From NCBI GenBank assembly GCA_963843835.1, contig CAWJMD010000008.1, positions 620,001 to 684,000 on the forward strand: DNA of 64,000 nt. Direction: 5' to 3'. The stretch is from CAWJMD01 sp963843835 (GTDB taxonomy: Bacteria; Actinomycetota; Actinomycetes; Actinomycetales; CAWJMD01). The translations under genes were made by a program, and so were the position numbers. Positions 16,043-24,081 of this stretch are shown one piece after another. The notes beneath the pieces were generated by a model, which was not told the origin of the DNA, ran no database searches, and was given only the letters and a program-made list of their open reading frames with translations. Numbering within the stretch: position 1 is the stretch's first letter; each line of letters opens with the position of its first letter.

Positions 16043-16930
16043 TCAGAGGCTCGGGGCCCCGAACGTGTCGCAGCTGTTGGGGTCGCCCGACCCGTACCCG
16101 CGCGTGAACCACTCCTGGCGCTGCTCGCTGGACCCGTGCGTCCAGGCCTCGGGGTTCACCCGTCCCTGGGTCTGCTGCTGGATCCGGTCGTCCCCGACCG
16201 CCGATGCGGCCGACAGGGCATCGGCGATGTCCTGGTCGGTCAACGGCTGGAGGAACGTGACTCCCGTCTCGGGGTCGACGCTGTTGGCGGCGTGGTGCGC
16301 CCACACGCCGGCGAAGCAGTCCGCCATCAGCTCGACCCGCACCGCCCCGGACTCCGGGCCCTGCGGGTCCTGCTGGGAGGCCGACAGCAGCCCGAGCTGG
16401 TTCTGGATGTGGTGACCGAACTCGTGCGCGACCACGTACTCCTGGGCGAGCGGACCGCCGCTGGACCCGAACTGGTCGGTGAGCACGTCGAAGAAGCTGG
16501 AGTCGAAGTAGGCGGTCGTGTCGGACGGGCAGTAGAAGGGCCCCACGGCCGAGGTGGCGTTGCCGCACGCGGTCTGCGTCTGGCTGGTGAAGATGGTCAG
16601 CCCGGGCTGCTCGTACTGCTGCCCCAGCTGCGCCATCTGCTCGGCCCACACGACGTCGAGGCTCTCCGCGGTCGCGATGATGCGGCAGTCGACGTCGGTG
16701 TTCGCGGCCTCGGCGTCCTGGCACTGCGCGAAGTCGTCGCCTCCACCCTGCTGGGGCTGCCCCCCGGTGGCGCCGCCGAGCACCGTGCCCGGGTCGACGC
16801 CGAGCACCAGGAGCACGATCACCACCAGGACGCCGCCGATCCCCCCGCCGACGGCGATGCCACCGCCGCGGCCACCCCGTCCACCGGAGGCCCGACCGGG
16901 GTCGACCTGGATCCCCTCGTTGAAGGTCAT
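16043..16930 (-). CDS. YpfJ-type neutral zinc metallopeptidase
   Basis: The 295-residue protein belongs to the putative neutral zinc metallopeptidase family (YpfJ/KPN_02809). A glycine-rich N-terminus is followed by one membrane segment (GGVLVVIVLLVLGV), and the catalytic domain then lies outside. The zinc site is VVAHEFGHHIQ, and the second glutamate helix is RVELMADCFAGVWAHH. Other family features are YFDSSFFDVL and the final HGSSEQRQEWFTRGY. The ATG at 16930 is chosen because it gives the usual MTFNEGIQ start; the long frame upstream is antisense to the ABC-F gene. Confidence 0.93.
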   Translation of the reverse strand: MTFNEGIQVDPGRASGGRGGRGGGIAVGGGIGGVLVVIVLLVLGVDPGTVLGGATGGQPQQGGGDDFAQCQDAEAANTDVDCRIIATAESLDVVWAEQMAQLGQQYEQPGLTIFTSQTQTACGNATSAVGPFYCPSDTTAYFDSSFFDVLTDQFGSSGGPLAQEYVVAHEFGHHIQNQLGLLSASQQDPQGPESGAVRVELMADCFAGVWAHHAANSVDPETGVTFLQPLTDQDIADALSAASAVGDDRIQQQTQGRVNPEAWTHGSSEQRQEWFTRGYGSGDPNSCDTFGAPSL

Positions 16931-16977
16931 GCCCGTCCTCCCGGGAAAGCGATGCAGGGGGGCCGTCCGCCCGCCGT

Positions 16978-16983
16978 TACAGT
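16978..16983 (+). promoter_or_regulatory. possible -10 element of the ABC-F gene
   Basis: TACAGT lies 61 nt before the GTG start of the ABC-F gene, in the 114-bp divergent region. A GGAGG ribosome site sits at 17033-17037, consistent with a leadered transcript. Confidence 0.4.
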
Positions 16984-17044
16984 AGTGGCGCAACCCCTGG
17001 CCGGCGCGCCCGCGGGACGGCGTCCACCCAGCGGAGGAACCACG

Positions 17045-18643
17045 GTGATCACGGCACACGGCGTCGAGCTGCGCGTCGGCGCACGCGTCCTCATGACGGA
17101 CGCGAGCCTGCGCGTCGGTCCCGGGGACCGCGTCGGCCTCGTGGGCCGCAACGGCGCCGGGAAGACGACCCTCACCAAGGTGCTCGCGGGGGAGGGCCAG
17201 CCCGCTGGCGGCACGATCACGCGCACCGGTGAGATCGGCTACCTGCCCCAGGACCCGCGGACCGGTGACCTGGACGTGCTGGCGCTCAGCCGGATCCTGT
17301 CCGCCCGTGGGCTCGACGACGTGATCTCGCGCATGCGCCAGGCCGAGGGCGCGATGGCGTCGGCCGACGACGAGACCCGAGACGCGGCGATGGCCCGCTA
17401 CTCGCGCCTGGAGGCTCGGTTCACGTCGCTCGGCGGGTACGCCGCCGAGTCGGAGGCGGCCCGGATCGCCAGCAACCTGGCCCTCGACGAGCGGGTGCTC
17501 GGGCAACCGCTGCGCACCCTCTCCGGTGGTCAGCGGCGTCGTGTCGAGCTGGCGCGCATCCTCTTCTCGGGGGCCCAGACGCTCCTGCTGGACGAGCCGA
17601 CCAACCACCTCGACGCCGACTCGGTCGTGTGGCTGCGCGACTTCCTGCGGGCCTACTCGGGGGGACTCGTGGTGATCAGCCACGACGTCGACCTGATCGA
17701 GACCGTCGTGACGCGCGTCTGCTACCTCGACGCCAACCGTGCCGTCCTCGACGTCTACAACGTCGGCTGGAAGGCCTACCTGCAGCAGCGCGAGCAGGAC
17801 GAGCGACGCCGCCACCGCGAGCGGGCGAACGCCGAGAAGAAGGCCTCGGCGCTGATGCTCCAAGCGGACAAGATGCGGGCCAAGGCCAGCAAGGCGGTCG
17901 CGGCCCAGAACATGGCCAAGCGGGCGCAGCGCCTGCTGGCCGACCTCGATGACGTGCGGCAGCACGACAAGGTGGCCAAGCTGCGCTTCCCCGACCCGGC
18001 GCCGTGCGGCAAGACGCCCCTGCGCGCGTCGGCTCTGTCCCGCTCCTACGGGTCGCTGGAGGTCTTCACCGACGTCGACCTTGCGATCGACCGGGGCAGC
18101 AAGGTCGTCGTTCTGGGGCTCAACGGCGCCGGCAAGACGACACTGCTGCGCATCCTCGGCGGCGTGGACACGCCCGACACCGGGCAGGTCGAACCAGGGC
18201 ACGGACTGCGCCTGGGCTACTACGCGCAGGAGCACGAGACGCTCGACACGTCACGCACCGTGCTGGAGAACATGCGGTCGGCCGCGCCCGAGCTGGGGGA
18301 CACCGAGGTCCGCAAGGTGCTCGGCTCCTTCCTGTTCAGCGGGGACGACGCGGACAAGCCGGCCGGCGTGCTCTCGGGCGGGGAGAAGACGCGGCTGGCG
18401 CTGGCCACCCTGGTCGTCTCGGCCGCCAATGTGCTCCTGCTCGACGAGCCCACGAACAACCTCGACCCGGCCAGCCGCGAGGAGGTGCTCGGGGCACTGC
18501 GCTCCTTCGCGGGTGCCGTCGTCCTCGTGACGCACGACGAAGGTGCGGTCCACGCGCTGGAGCCTGAGCGCGTGCTGCTGCTCCCGGACGGTGTCGAGGA
18601 CCACTGGGGTCCGGACTACGCCGACCTGGTGTCGCTGGCCTGA
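17045..18643 (+). CDS. ABC-F family ATP-binding protein
   Basis: The 532-residue protein has two ABC domains and no membrane segment, the ABC-F plan. Domain 1 has GRNGAGKTT, LSGGQRRRVEL and LLLDEPTNHLD. The linker is a long charged helix (about 245-300) with many Lys/Arg and Gln. Domain 2 has GLNGAGKTT, LSGGEKTRLAL and LLLDEPTNNLD. ABC-F proteins act on the ribosome as translation factors or antibiotic-protection factors; which one applies cannot be told from the sequence. The GTG at 17045 follows GGAGGAACCAC. Confidence 0.94.
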   Translation: MITAHGVELRVGARVLMTDASLRVGPGDRVGLVGRNGAGKTTLTKVLAGEGQPAGGTITRTGEIGYLPQDPRTGDLDVLALSRILSARGLDDVISRMRQAEGAMASADDETRDAAMARYSRLEARFTSLGGYAAESEAARIASNLALDERVLGQPLRTLSGGQRRRVELARILFSGAQTLLLDEPTNHLDADSVVWLRDFLRAYSGGLVVISHDVDLIETVVTRVCYLDANRAVLDVYNVGWKAYLQQREQDERRRHRERANAEKKASALMLQADKMRAKASKAVAAQNMAKRAQRLLADLDDVRQHDKVAKLRFPDPAPCGKTPLRASALSRSYGSLEVFTDVDLAIDRGSKVVVLGLNGAGKTTLLRILGGVDTPDTGQVEPGHGLRLGYYAQEHETLDTSRTVLENMRSAAPELGDTEVRKVLGSFLFSGDDADKPAGVLSGGEKTRLALATLVVSAANVLLLDEPTNNLDPASREEVLGALRSFAGAVVLVTHDEGAVHALEPERVLLLPDGVEDHWGPDYADLVSLA

Positions 18644-18656
18644 CCGTCCGGGCCCC

Positions 18657-18752
18657 GTTCTCGGGAGCTCACCCGGGAGAGCCGCCCTTCAGCGCCGTTC
18701 TCGGGAGAATGCGTCTCTGGAGGCCCGGTCTCGGCCCGATTCTCGGGAGAAT
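18657..18752. repeat. three spaced TTCTCGGGAG inverted-repeat units
   Basis: Units at 18657-18670, 18697-18710 and 18739-18752 share TTCTCGGGAG. Units 2 and 3 continue to GAGAAT, giving arms ATTCTC/GAGAAT in unit 3. The spacings are 40 and 42 bp. They fill the gap between the ABC-F stop and the enoyl-CoA hydratase start and may be operators or transcription-ending hairpins. Confidence 0.7.
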
Positions 18753-18766
18753 GGGCGTCCCTGGCG

Positions 18767-19594
18767 GTGACGCTGGACGACGACGAAGGGGCGCCCGTGG
18801 ACGAGCTCGTGCAGCAGTGCCGTGAGGCCGGCATCCGCCTGACGACCGGTGGCGACCGGTGGGACGTGGTGCTGGACACCCCTGAGTGCCGCAACGCGCA
18901 GCTGCCCTCGACCTGGGACGCACTGACGGCGGTCGGTGCCGCGGTGGGACGAATGGCGCCTCGCGTCGTCGTGCTGTCGGCGAGCGGACCGTCGTTCAGT
19001 GCCGGCCTCGACCGCCGGATGTTCACGGGCGACGTGCCGGGGGAGCCGGGGCTGCTCGAGCTGGCCGCAGCCCCCGACGAGGAGCTCGACGCGACGATCG
19101 CGCGGTACCAGGGGGCCTTCACCTGGTGGCGTGAGTGTGACGCGCTGACGATCTCGGCCGTGCAGGGGCACGCGGTGGGCGCCGGCTTCCAGCTCGCACT
19201 GGCGGCCGACCTCATGGTGGTCGCGGACGACGTGCAGCTGGTGATGGCCGAGCCGTCGCTCGGGCTGGTGCCCGACCTGGCTGGCACCGGTCCGCTCGTC
19301 GACGCGGTCGGCTACCCGCGCGCCCTCGAGATCTGCGTGTCGAGACGGGCCGTGACGGCTCACGAGGCGGTCGCGTGGGGGCTGGCCGTTCGGAGCGTGC
19401 CGGCCGACACGCTCCCCGACGCGGTCCACGCCCTCGTGATCTCGCTGATGACGTCACCGCGGGGAGCGGCCGTCGCCACGAAGCACCTGCTGCGGGGTGC
19501 CCTCCGGAACAGACCCGGTGACCAGCTCGCTGCGGAGCGGCTCGCCCAGGCGGGACGGCTGCGCGACCTGGCTCGGCTCTCGGCGAACGGGTGA
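18767..19594 (+). CDS. enoyl-CoA hydratase/isomerase family protein
   Basis: The 275-residue crotonase-fold protein retains the two oxyanion-hole segments: VVVLSASGPSFSAGLDRRMF and AVQGHAVGAGFQLALAADL. The position of the second catalytic glutamate carries a normal crotonase pattern (EPSLGLVPDLAGTG), although the exact active-site acids vary in the family. It probably hydrates or isomerises an acyl-CoA. The start may be the GTG at 18767 or a later GTG at VDELVQQC. It lies 123 bp after the ABC-F gene, behind repeated inverted-repeat units, and 55 bp before the ABC exporter gene. Confidence 0.88.
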   Translation: MTLDDDEGAPVDELVQQCREAGIRLTTGGDRWDVVLDTPECRNAQLPSTWDALTAVGAAVGRMAPRVVVLSASGPSFSAGLDRRMFTGDVPGEPGLLELAAAPDEELDATIARYQGAFTWWRECDALTISAVQGHAVGAGFQLALAADLMVVADDVQLVMAEPSLGLVPDLAGTGPLVDAVGYPRALEICVSRRAVTAHEAVAWGLAVRSVPADTLPDAVHALVISLMTSPRGAAVATKHLLRGALRNRPGDQLAAERLAQAGRLRDLARLSANG

Positions 19595-19649
19595 GGGGAA
19601 CAGACGGCCCGTTCCGGACGCTGTGGCGCGACAACAGGAGAGGAACGGG

Positions 19650-21545
19650 ATGAGGACGATGGCTGGTGGTGCGGGCTCGGCCATGCGCTCGTTGAGCAAG
19701 GACCAGAGCGTCAAGAACCACAAGGTGTCTCGCGAGACCTTCCGTCGCATCCTCGCCTTCGCCCGCCCCTACCGGCGCTTCATCTCCGCGTTCCTCGTGC
19801 TCGTCGTCGTCGGGTCCGCCCTCGTCGTGGCCACCCCGCTGCTGCTCCAGCGCCTCGTGGACGACGGCGTCACGCCCGGCAACCGTCGCGTGGTCGTGGT
19901 GCTGGCCCTGATCGTCGCCGGGCTCGCCTTCGTCGAGGCCGCCGTCGGACTGGTGCAGCGCTTCCTCTCGGCGCGCATCGGTGAGGGACTGATCTTCGAC
20001 CTGCGCACGCAGGTCTTCTCGCACGTGCAGTCCCAGCCCATCGCGTTCTTCACCCGCGCCCAGACCGGCGCCCTCGTCACCCGGCTCAACAGCGACGTCG
20101 TGGGCGCACAGCAGGCGTTCACCAGCACCCTGTCGAGCGTGGTCTCGAACATCGTGTCGCTGGTGCTCGTGACCGGCGCGATGATGGCGCTCTCGTGGCA
20201 GATCACCGTCGCCGCGCTGGTGCTGCTGCCCGTCTTCTACCTCCCCGCACGCGCGGTCGGCACCAAGCTTCAGGCTCTGACGCGCGAGTCGATGCAGCTC
20301 AACGCCGACCTCGCCACCCGGGCCACGGAGCGGTTCAACGTCGCCGGCGCCCTGCTCGTCACGCTGTTCGGCCGTCCCGCGGACGAGGACGCCGAGTTCG
20401 AGGACCGCGCCGGCCGGGTCCGCGACATCGGCGTGCGGATCGCGATGATCGGGCGCGTCTTCTTCACGTCGCTGACCCTGGTCGCCGCCCTCGCGACGGC
20501 CCTGGTCTACGGGGTGGGCGGCTGGCTCGCCATCTCGGGCACGCTGACGATCGGGACCCTGCTGGCGCTGGCGGCGCTGCTCGGCCGGCTGTACGGCCCC
20601 ATCACCGCCCTGGCGAACGTCCGGGTCGACGTGATGAGTGCCCTGGTCAGCTTCGAGCGCGTCTTCGAGATCCTCGACCTCCCGTCGCTGGTCACCGACC
20701 CGGACGACCCGGTGGACCTGCCCGACGGGCCGGTCTCGGTCGAGCTGGACGGCGTGCGGTTCACCTACCCCTCGGCCGACCAGGTCTCGCTCGCGTCGCT
20801 GGAGACCGTCTCGTCCGGTGACCGCGAGGGATCCGGCCCGGTGCTCCGCGGGGTCGACCTCGAGGTGCGGCCCGGCCAGCTCGTCGCCCTGGTGGGTCCG
20901 TCGGGCGCGGGCAAGACGACGATCACGTCGCTGGTGGCCCGCCTCTACGACCCGACCGAGGGCGCGGTGCGCGTGGGCGGGGTCGACCTGCGCAGCGCGC
21001 GCCTGAAGGACGTCCACGACCGCATCGGCGTGGTCACCCAGGACGCGCACATGTTCCACGACACCGTCCGGGCCAACCTGCTGTACGCCCGTCCCGACGC
21101 CAGCGACACCCAGCTCGAGGAGGCGTTGCGCGCCGCCCAGGTGTGGACGCTCGTCGCGTCCCTGCCGCAGGGGCTGGACACGGTCGTCGGCGACCGGGGA
21201 CACCGCCTCTCCGGAGGCGAGAAGCAGCGCCTCGCCCTGGCCCGCCTGCTGCTCAAGGCACCGTCGGTCGTCGTGCTGGACGAGGCGACCGCGCACCTCG
21301 ACAGCGAGTCGGAGGCCGCCGTGCAGCGGGCCCTCGACACCGCCCTCGACGGTCGGACGGCTCTGGTGATCGCGCACCGCCTGTCGACCGTGCGGGGCGC
21401 CAACCTCATCGCGGTGGTGGACGGGGGACGCATCGTCGAGAAGGGCCGCCACGAGGAGCTCCTGGAGCGCGGCGGGCTCTACGCCGAGCTGTACCGGACG
21501 CAGTTCGCGGCTCAGGGGTCCGCGGACCCGGCCGCGCTGATCTGA
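19650..21545 (+). CDS. ABC exporter half-transporter (fused TMD-NBD)
   Basis: The 631-residue protein has an N-terminal six-span type IV exporter domain (about 45-345) and a C-terminal ATPase domain. The ATPase shows GPSGAGKTT, VVTQDAHMFHDT, LSGGEKQRLAL, VVLDEATAHLD and the H-loop VIAHRLSTV. This is the LmrA/MsbA-like plan and it would function as a dimer. The substrate is unknown. The ATG at 19650 is supported by AGGAGAGG just upstream. Confidence 0.93.
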   Translation: MRTMAGGAGSAMRSLSKDQSVKNHKVSRETFRRILAFARPYRRFISAFLVLVVVGSALVVATPLLLQRLVDDGVTPGNRRVVVVLALIVAGLAFVEAAVGLVQRFLSARIGEGLIFDLRTQVFSHVQSQPIAFFTRAQTGALVTRLNSDVVGAQQAFTSTLSSVVSNIVSLVLVTGAMMALSWQITVAALVLLPVFYLPARAVGTKLQALTRESMQLNADLATRATERFNVAGALLVTLFGRPADEDAEFEDRAGRVRDIGVRIAMIGRVFFTSLTLVAALATALVYGVGGWLAISGTLTIGTLLALAALLGRLYGPITALANVRVDVMSALVSFERVFEILDLPSLVTDPDDPVDLPDGPVSVELDGVRFTYPSADQVSLASLETVSSGDREGSGPVLRGVDLEVRPGQLVALVGPSGAGKTTITSLVARLYDPTEGAVRVGGVDLRSARLKDVHDRIGVVTQDAHMFHDTVRANLLYARPDASDTQLEEALRAAQVWTLVASLPQGLDTVVGDRGHRLSGGEKQRLALARLLLKAPSVVVLDEATAHLDSESEAAVQRALDTALDGRTALVIAHRLSTVRGANLIAVVDGGRIVEKGRHEELLERGGLYAELYRTQFAAQGSADPAALI

Positions 21546-21557
21546 GCGTCGAACCCG

Positions 21558-22323
21558 TCAGAGCGTGCGCAGCGCCCCGCCGTCGACGGCCAGGGTCGTC
21601 CCCGTGACGTAGCTGGCCGCCGGCGACAGCAGGAACACGGCCGGCCGGGCGAACTCCTCGGGGTAGCCGTAGCGACCGAGCGGGATCGTCGCCTCTGCGG
21701 CCCGACGGGTCGCCGAGGCGTCCCCGGTGGCCTCGTCGAGCTCACGGACCCGGTCGGTGTCGATGCGACCCGGCAGCACGGCGTTCACGCGGATGGCGCG
21801 CGGCGCGAGCTCGTCCGCCAGGGTCTTGGCGGTCATCGCCAGCCCGGGGCGCAGCCCGTTCGACACGGCCAGCCCCTTGATCGGGCTCTTCACCGAGCTG
21901 GAGAGTACGAAGAGCAGCGAGCCACCCTCGGTGCCGATCCCGCGGGCGACCGCCTTGGCGGTGCGCAGCGCGCCGAGGAAGACGGTCTCGAAGGAGGAGC
22001 GCCAGGCGTCGTCGGTCACGTCGAGCGCATCGCCTGCGGTCGGGCCGCCCACGCTGATGAGGGCGCCGTCGAGGCGTCCGAACCGTCCGACGGCTGCGGC
22101 CACGCACTGCTCGGGCGCCTGGGGGTCGGCCAGGTCGGCTTGCAGGCCCATCACCCGGTCGGAGGCGCCCAGCGAGTCGGCCGCGCGGGTGACCGATGCC
22201 CGGTCGCGGGAGCTGATCACCAGCCGGGCGCCCTCGTCGGCCAGGAGGCTTGGCGCAGGCGAGCCCCAGCCCCCTGGACGCGCCGGTGACGAGGTACACG
22301 CGATCGGAGAGGCCTAGATCCAT
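21558..22323 (-). pseudogene. SDR family oxidoreductase, frameshifted near residue 26
   Basis: The first 25 codons from the ATG at 22323 give MDLGLSDRVYLVTGASRGLG, the NAD(P)-binding Rossmann motif. The rest is in another frame (LLADEGARLVISSRDRAS onward, through NAVLPGRIDTDRV to VTGTTLAVDGGAL). The shift is at about 22245-22250, where one extra C or two missing bases would explain it. The motif at the catalytic position reads LSNGLR in place of YSASK, so the family's Tyr is not obvious. Both parts are otherwise intact, so a sequencing error is possible. Confidence 0.8.
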
Positions 22324-22359
22324 GGCCCCATCGTGCCGTACGTCCCCTCTGTCGGGTGC

Positions 22360-23253
22360 TCAGGTGGGTGGGCGCGTCGGACGGAGTGTCGTGGCGGCAC
22401 GCTCGGCGGCGTCCACGAGGGCGTCCTCCTCCTCCTCGGCCGAGGGCCGGCGCCCTGCCCTGGAGGGCTTTCTGGCCGGGGCCGGGGCGGCGTGCCCCGC
22501 CTCCTGCGCGTCCCACTCGGCGGCGCGGCGAGCGAGGACGACGAACCCCACGAGGCCCATCAGCGCGAACGCGACCCACTGCATCGCGTAGGACAGGTGC
22601 GGCCCCTCGTCCAGCGACGGCCGCGGGGCCCGGGTCAGCGACTGGGCGGGTTCCGGGGACTCGGAGGCCACCACCCCGTACGCGCCGGGGACGACGGTCG
22701 CCGCGTCGACCGCACCCGCACTGGCGGCGTCGACGGTGGGGGCGAGAGCGCGCGGGCTGATCGACAGGGTCTGGCCCTGGGGGGCGTCGCGGTCCGACAT
22801 CGGCTCGGCGGGTCGCACCCTGACGACCGCCTCGACGTGTCCCGCCGGCGGGGCGGGGACGACGTCGGGGTCCTGACCCGTGCGGCCGGTGGGGACCCAG
22901 CCGCGGTCGACGAGCACGGTGGGGCCCGCGTCGGTCACCAGCGGCACGAGCACCTCGTACCCCGGCTGTCCCTCCAGCGGACGGTTGCGCACCAGCACTG
23001 TTGCCGCCTCGACGTACTCGCCCGACAGCGTGACGGGAGTCCATGTGCTCTCGGGACGCAGCGTCCCGTCGTCCAGCACGGAGTCGAGGGGAACCGCTGG
23101 GCTGTCGTAGTTCTCGACCACCAACGCGTTACGTGCCAGCCGCTCCTCGCGCCGGTGCCACTGCCAGGACCCGAGCATCACGCAGGCCACGGCCAGCGCG
23201 AGGACGAGGGCCAGCAGCGACAGCCAGCGCCTGGTCAGGAGGAAGCGGTACAC
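22360..23253 (-). CDS. SURF1 family cytochrome oxidase assembly protein
   Basis: The 297-residue protein has the SURF1 layout: membrane helix 1 at about 8-32 (LSLLALVLALAVACVMLGSWQWHRR), then a periplasmic domain with VTLSGEY, VLVRNRPLEGQPGYEVL and VLVDRGWVPTG. Membrane helix 2 (YAMQWVAFALMGLVGFVVL) follows, with a charged Ala/Glu-rich tail. SURF1 assists haem a insertion into cytochrome c oxidase. The GTG at 23253 has a TACCGT element 6 nt upstream, pointing to a leaderless mRNA. Confidence 0.92.
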   Translation of the reverse strand: MYRFLLTRRWLSLLALVLALAVACVMLGSWQWHRREERLARNALVVENYDSPAVPLDSVLDDGTLRPESTWTPVTLSGEYVEAATVLVRNRPLEGQPGYEVLVPLVTDAGPTVLVDRGWVPTGRTGQDPDVVPAPPAGHVEAVVRVRPAEPMSDRDAPQGQTLSISPRALAPTVDAASAGAVDAATVVPGAYGVVASESPEPAQSLTRAPRPSLDEGPHLSYAMQWVAFALMGLVGFVVLARRAAEWDAQEAGHAAPAPARKPSRAGRRPSAEEEEDALVDAAERAATTLRPTRPPT

Positions 23254-23259
23254 GCCGTC

Positions 23260-23265
23260 ACGGTA
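23260..23265 (-). promoter_or_regulatory. -10 element of leaderless SURF1 gene
   Basis: TACCGT on the minus strand ends 6 nt before the GTG start. Confidence 0.5.
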
Positions 23266-23317
23266 CGGCGGCAGGGCGTCCAGGTGCCCGTCGGGGCCAC
23301 CGAGGACGCCGGGCGGA

Positions 23318-23560
23318 TCAGCCTGCGGCGCGAACCCTCGCGAGCTCGTCCACCGGCAGCTGCTCCCTGAGGAAGCCACGAACCGTCAGGAACGAGGTGA
23401 GGTGCTCGAGGTGCTCGTCGCAGGCCAGCCACGTCTTGCGTCGCTCGGGGGTGTGGAGGGCCGGGTTGTTCCACCGGAGTGCCCACTGGGCCGGACCACC
23501 GCATCGACGTGCGCTGCAGACCAGGTCACCGGGGGGCTCGTGCTGCGGGGTGTCAGGCAC
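23318..23560 (-). CDS. small Cys/His-rich protein, unknown
   Basis: This 80-residue protein has CSARRC, then ALRWNNPALHTPERRKTWLACDEHLEHL. The pattern C-x4-C...C-x2-H-x2-H looks like a small zinc-binding site. Relatives are frequent in actinobacteria and sit near SURF1 genes. I know of no tested function, although some databases label such proteins acetone carboxylase without support from their length or motifs. It lies 64 bp upstream of the SURF1 gene on the same strand. Confidence 0.7.
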   Translation of the reverse strand: MPDTPQHEPPGDLVCSARRCGGPAQWALRWNNPALHTPERRKTWLACDEHLEHLTSFLTVRGFLREQLPVDELARVRAAG

Positions 23561-23617
23561 GTGCCCACTGTGTCACGGCCGGCAGGTGACGGGAAGGGAA
23601 CACCCGTCGAACGAGGT

Positions 23618-23656
23618 GGACGCCGAGAGCCAACGGGGGGGTGGCTCTCGGCGTCC
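23618..23656 (-). terminator. perfect 15-bp hairpin between two genes
   Basis: A 15-bp inverted repeat without mismatch (arms 23618-23632 and 23642-23656) flanks a 9-nt loop. It lies downstream of the DUF3099 gene and upstream of the small Cys/His gene, both on the minus strand. No T-tract follows, as is common for actinobacterial terminators. Confidence 0.7.
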
Positions 23657-23718
23657 GAGGCGCATCCGACGGGGGAGGCGGACGCGCGGTCTGAGTATGA
23701 CACGAATCAGTGTCAGTG

Positions 23719-24039
23719 TCAGGTGACGGAACGGGTCGGCTTCGCCGCTTTCTCGAGCGCGATCTGTGCGGGGGCGCCGGGGTCGACCAGGCCCTCGCCG
23801 GCCGTCTCCCGTCCGGCGTTCGCGATCAGGACCGCCACGTAGGGCAGGACCACCGCACCGGCGACGAAGACCCACCGCAGTGGGCCGGGGACGAACACCG
23901 CGAGGACGATGCAGACCATCCGGATGCCCATGGACAGCAGGTATCGGACCTCGCGTGACCGCTGGTCCACGGCGTGCCCACGCCGGGCGGAGGTGACCGA
24001 GTAGGTCGGTGCCGAGTCGTCGCGCCGGAGGTTCCGCAC
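23719..24039 (-). CDS. DUF3099 family membrane protein
   Basis: The 106-residue protein matches DUF3099: a short N-terminal part (YSVTSAR), then two membrane segments (YLLSMGIRMVCIVLAVFVPG and VFVAGAVVLPYVAVLIANAG). A soluble tail with Ala/Lys residues follows. Its function is unknown. The start is the GTG at 24039, with TACCGT 6 nt upstream. Confidence 0.85.
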   Translation of the reverse strand: MRNLRRDDSAPTYSVTSARRGHAVDQRSREVRYLLSMGIRMVCIVLAVFVPGPLRWVFVAGAVVLPYVAVLIANAGRETAGEGLVDPGAPAQIALEKAAKPTRSVT

Positions 24040-24045
24040 GCCTCC

Positions 24046-24051
24046 ACGGTA
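24046..24051 (-). promoter_or_regulatory. -10 element of leaderless DUF3099 gene
   Basis: TACCGT on the minus strand ends 6 nt before the GTG start of the DUF3099 gene. Confidence 0.5.
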
Positions 24052-24081
24052 CGTCCGACCGATCGGGTCGGCGCGACCAGG

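Noticed and set aside
18657..18752. possible small CRISPR-like array
   Set aside because: Only three short units, imperfect, with no leader or cas genes; treated as repeat or regulatory units.
19212..21452. 746-codon open frame on the minus strand
   Set aside because: Fully antisense to the ABC exporter gene and the hydratase gene, low-complexity Gln/Gly/Arg protein, no start context.
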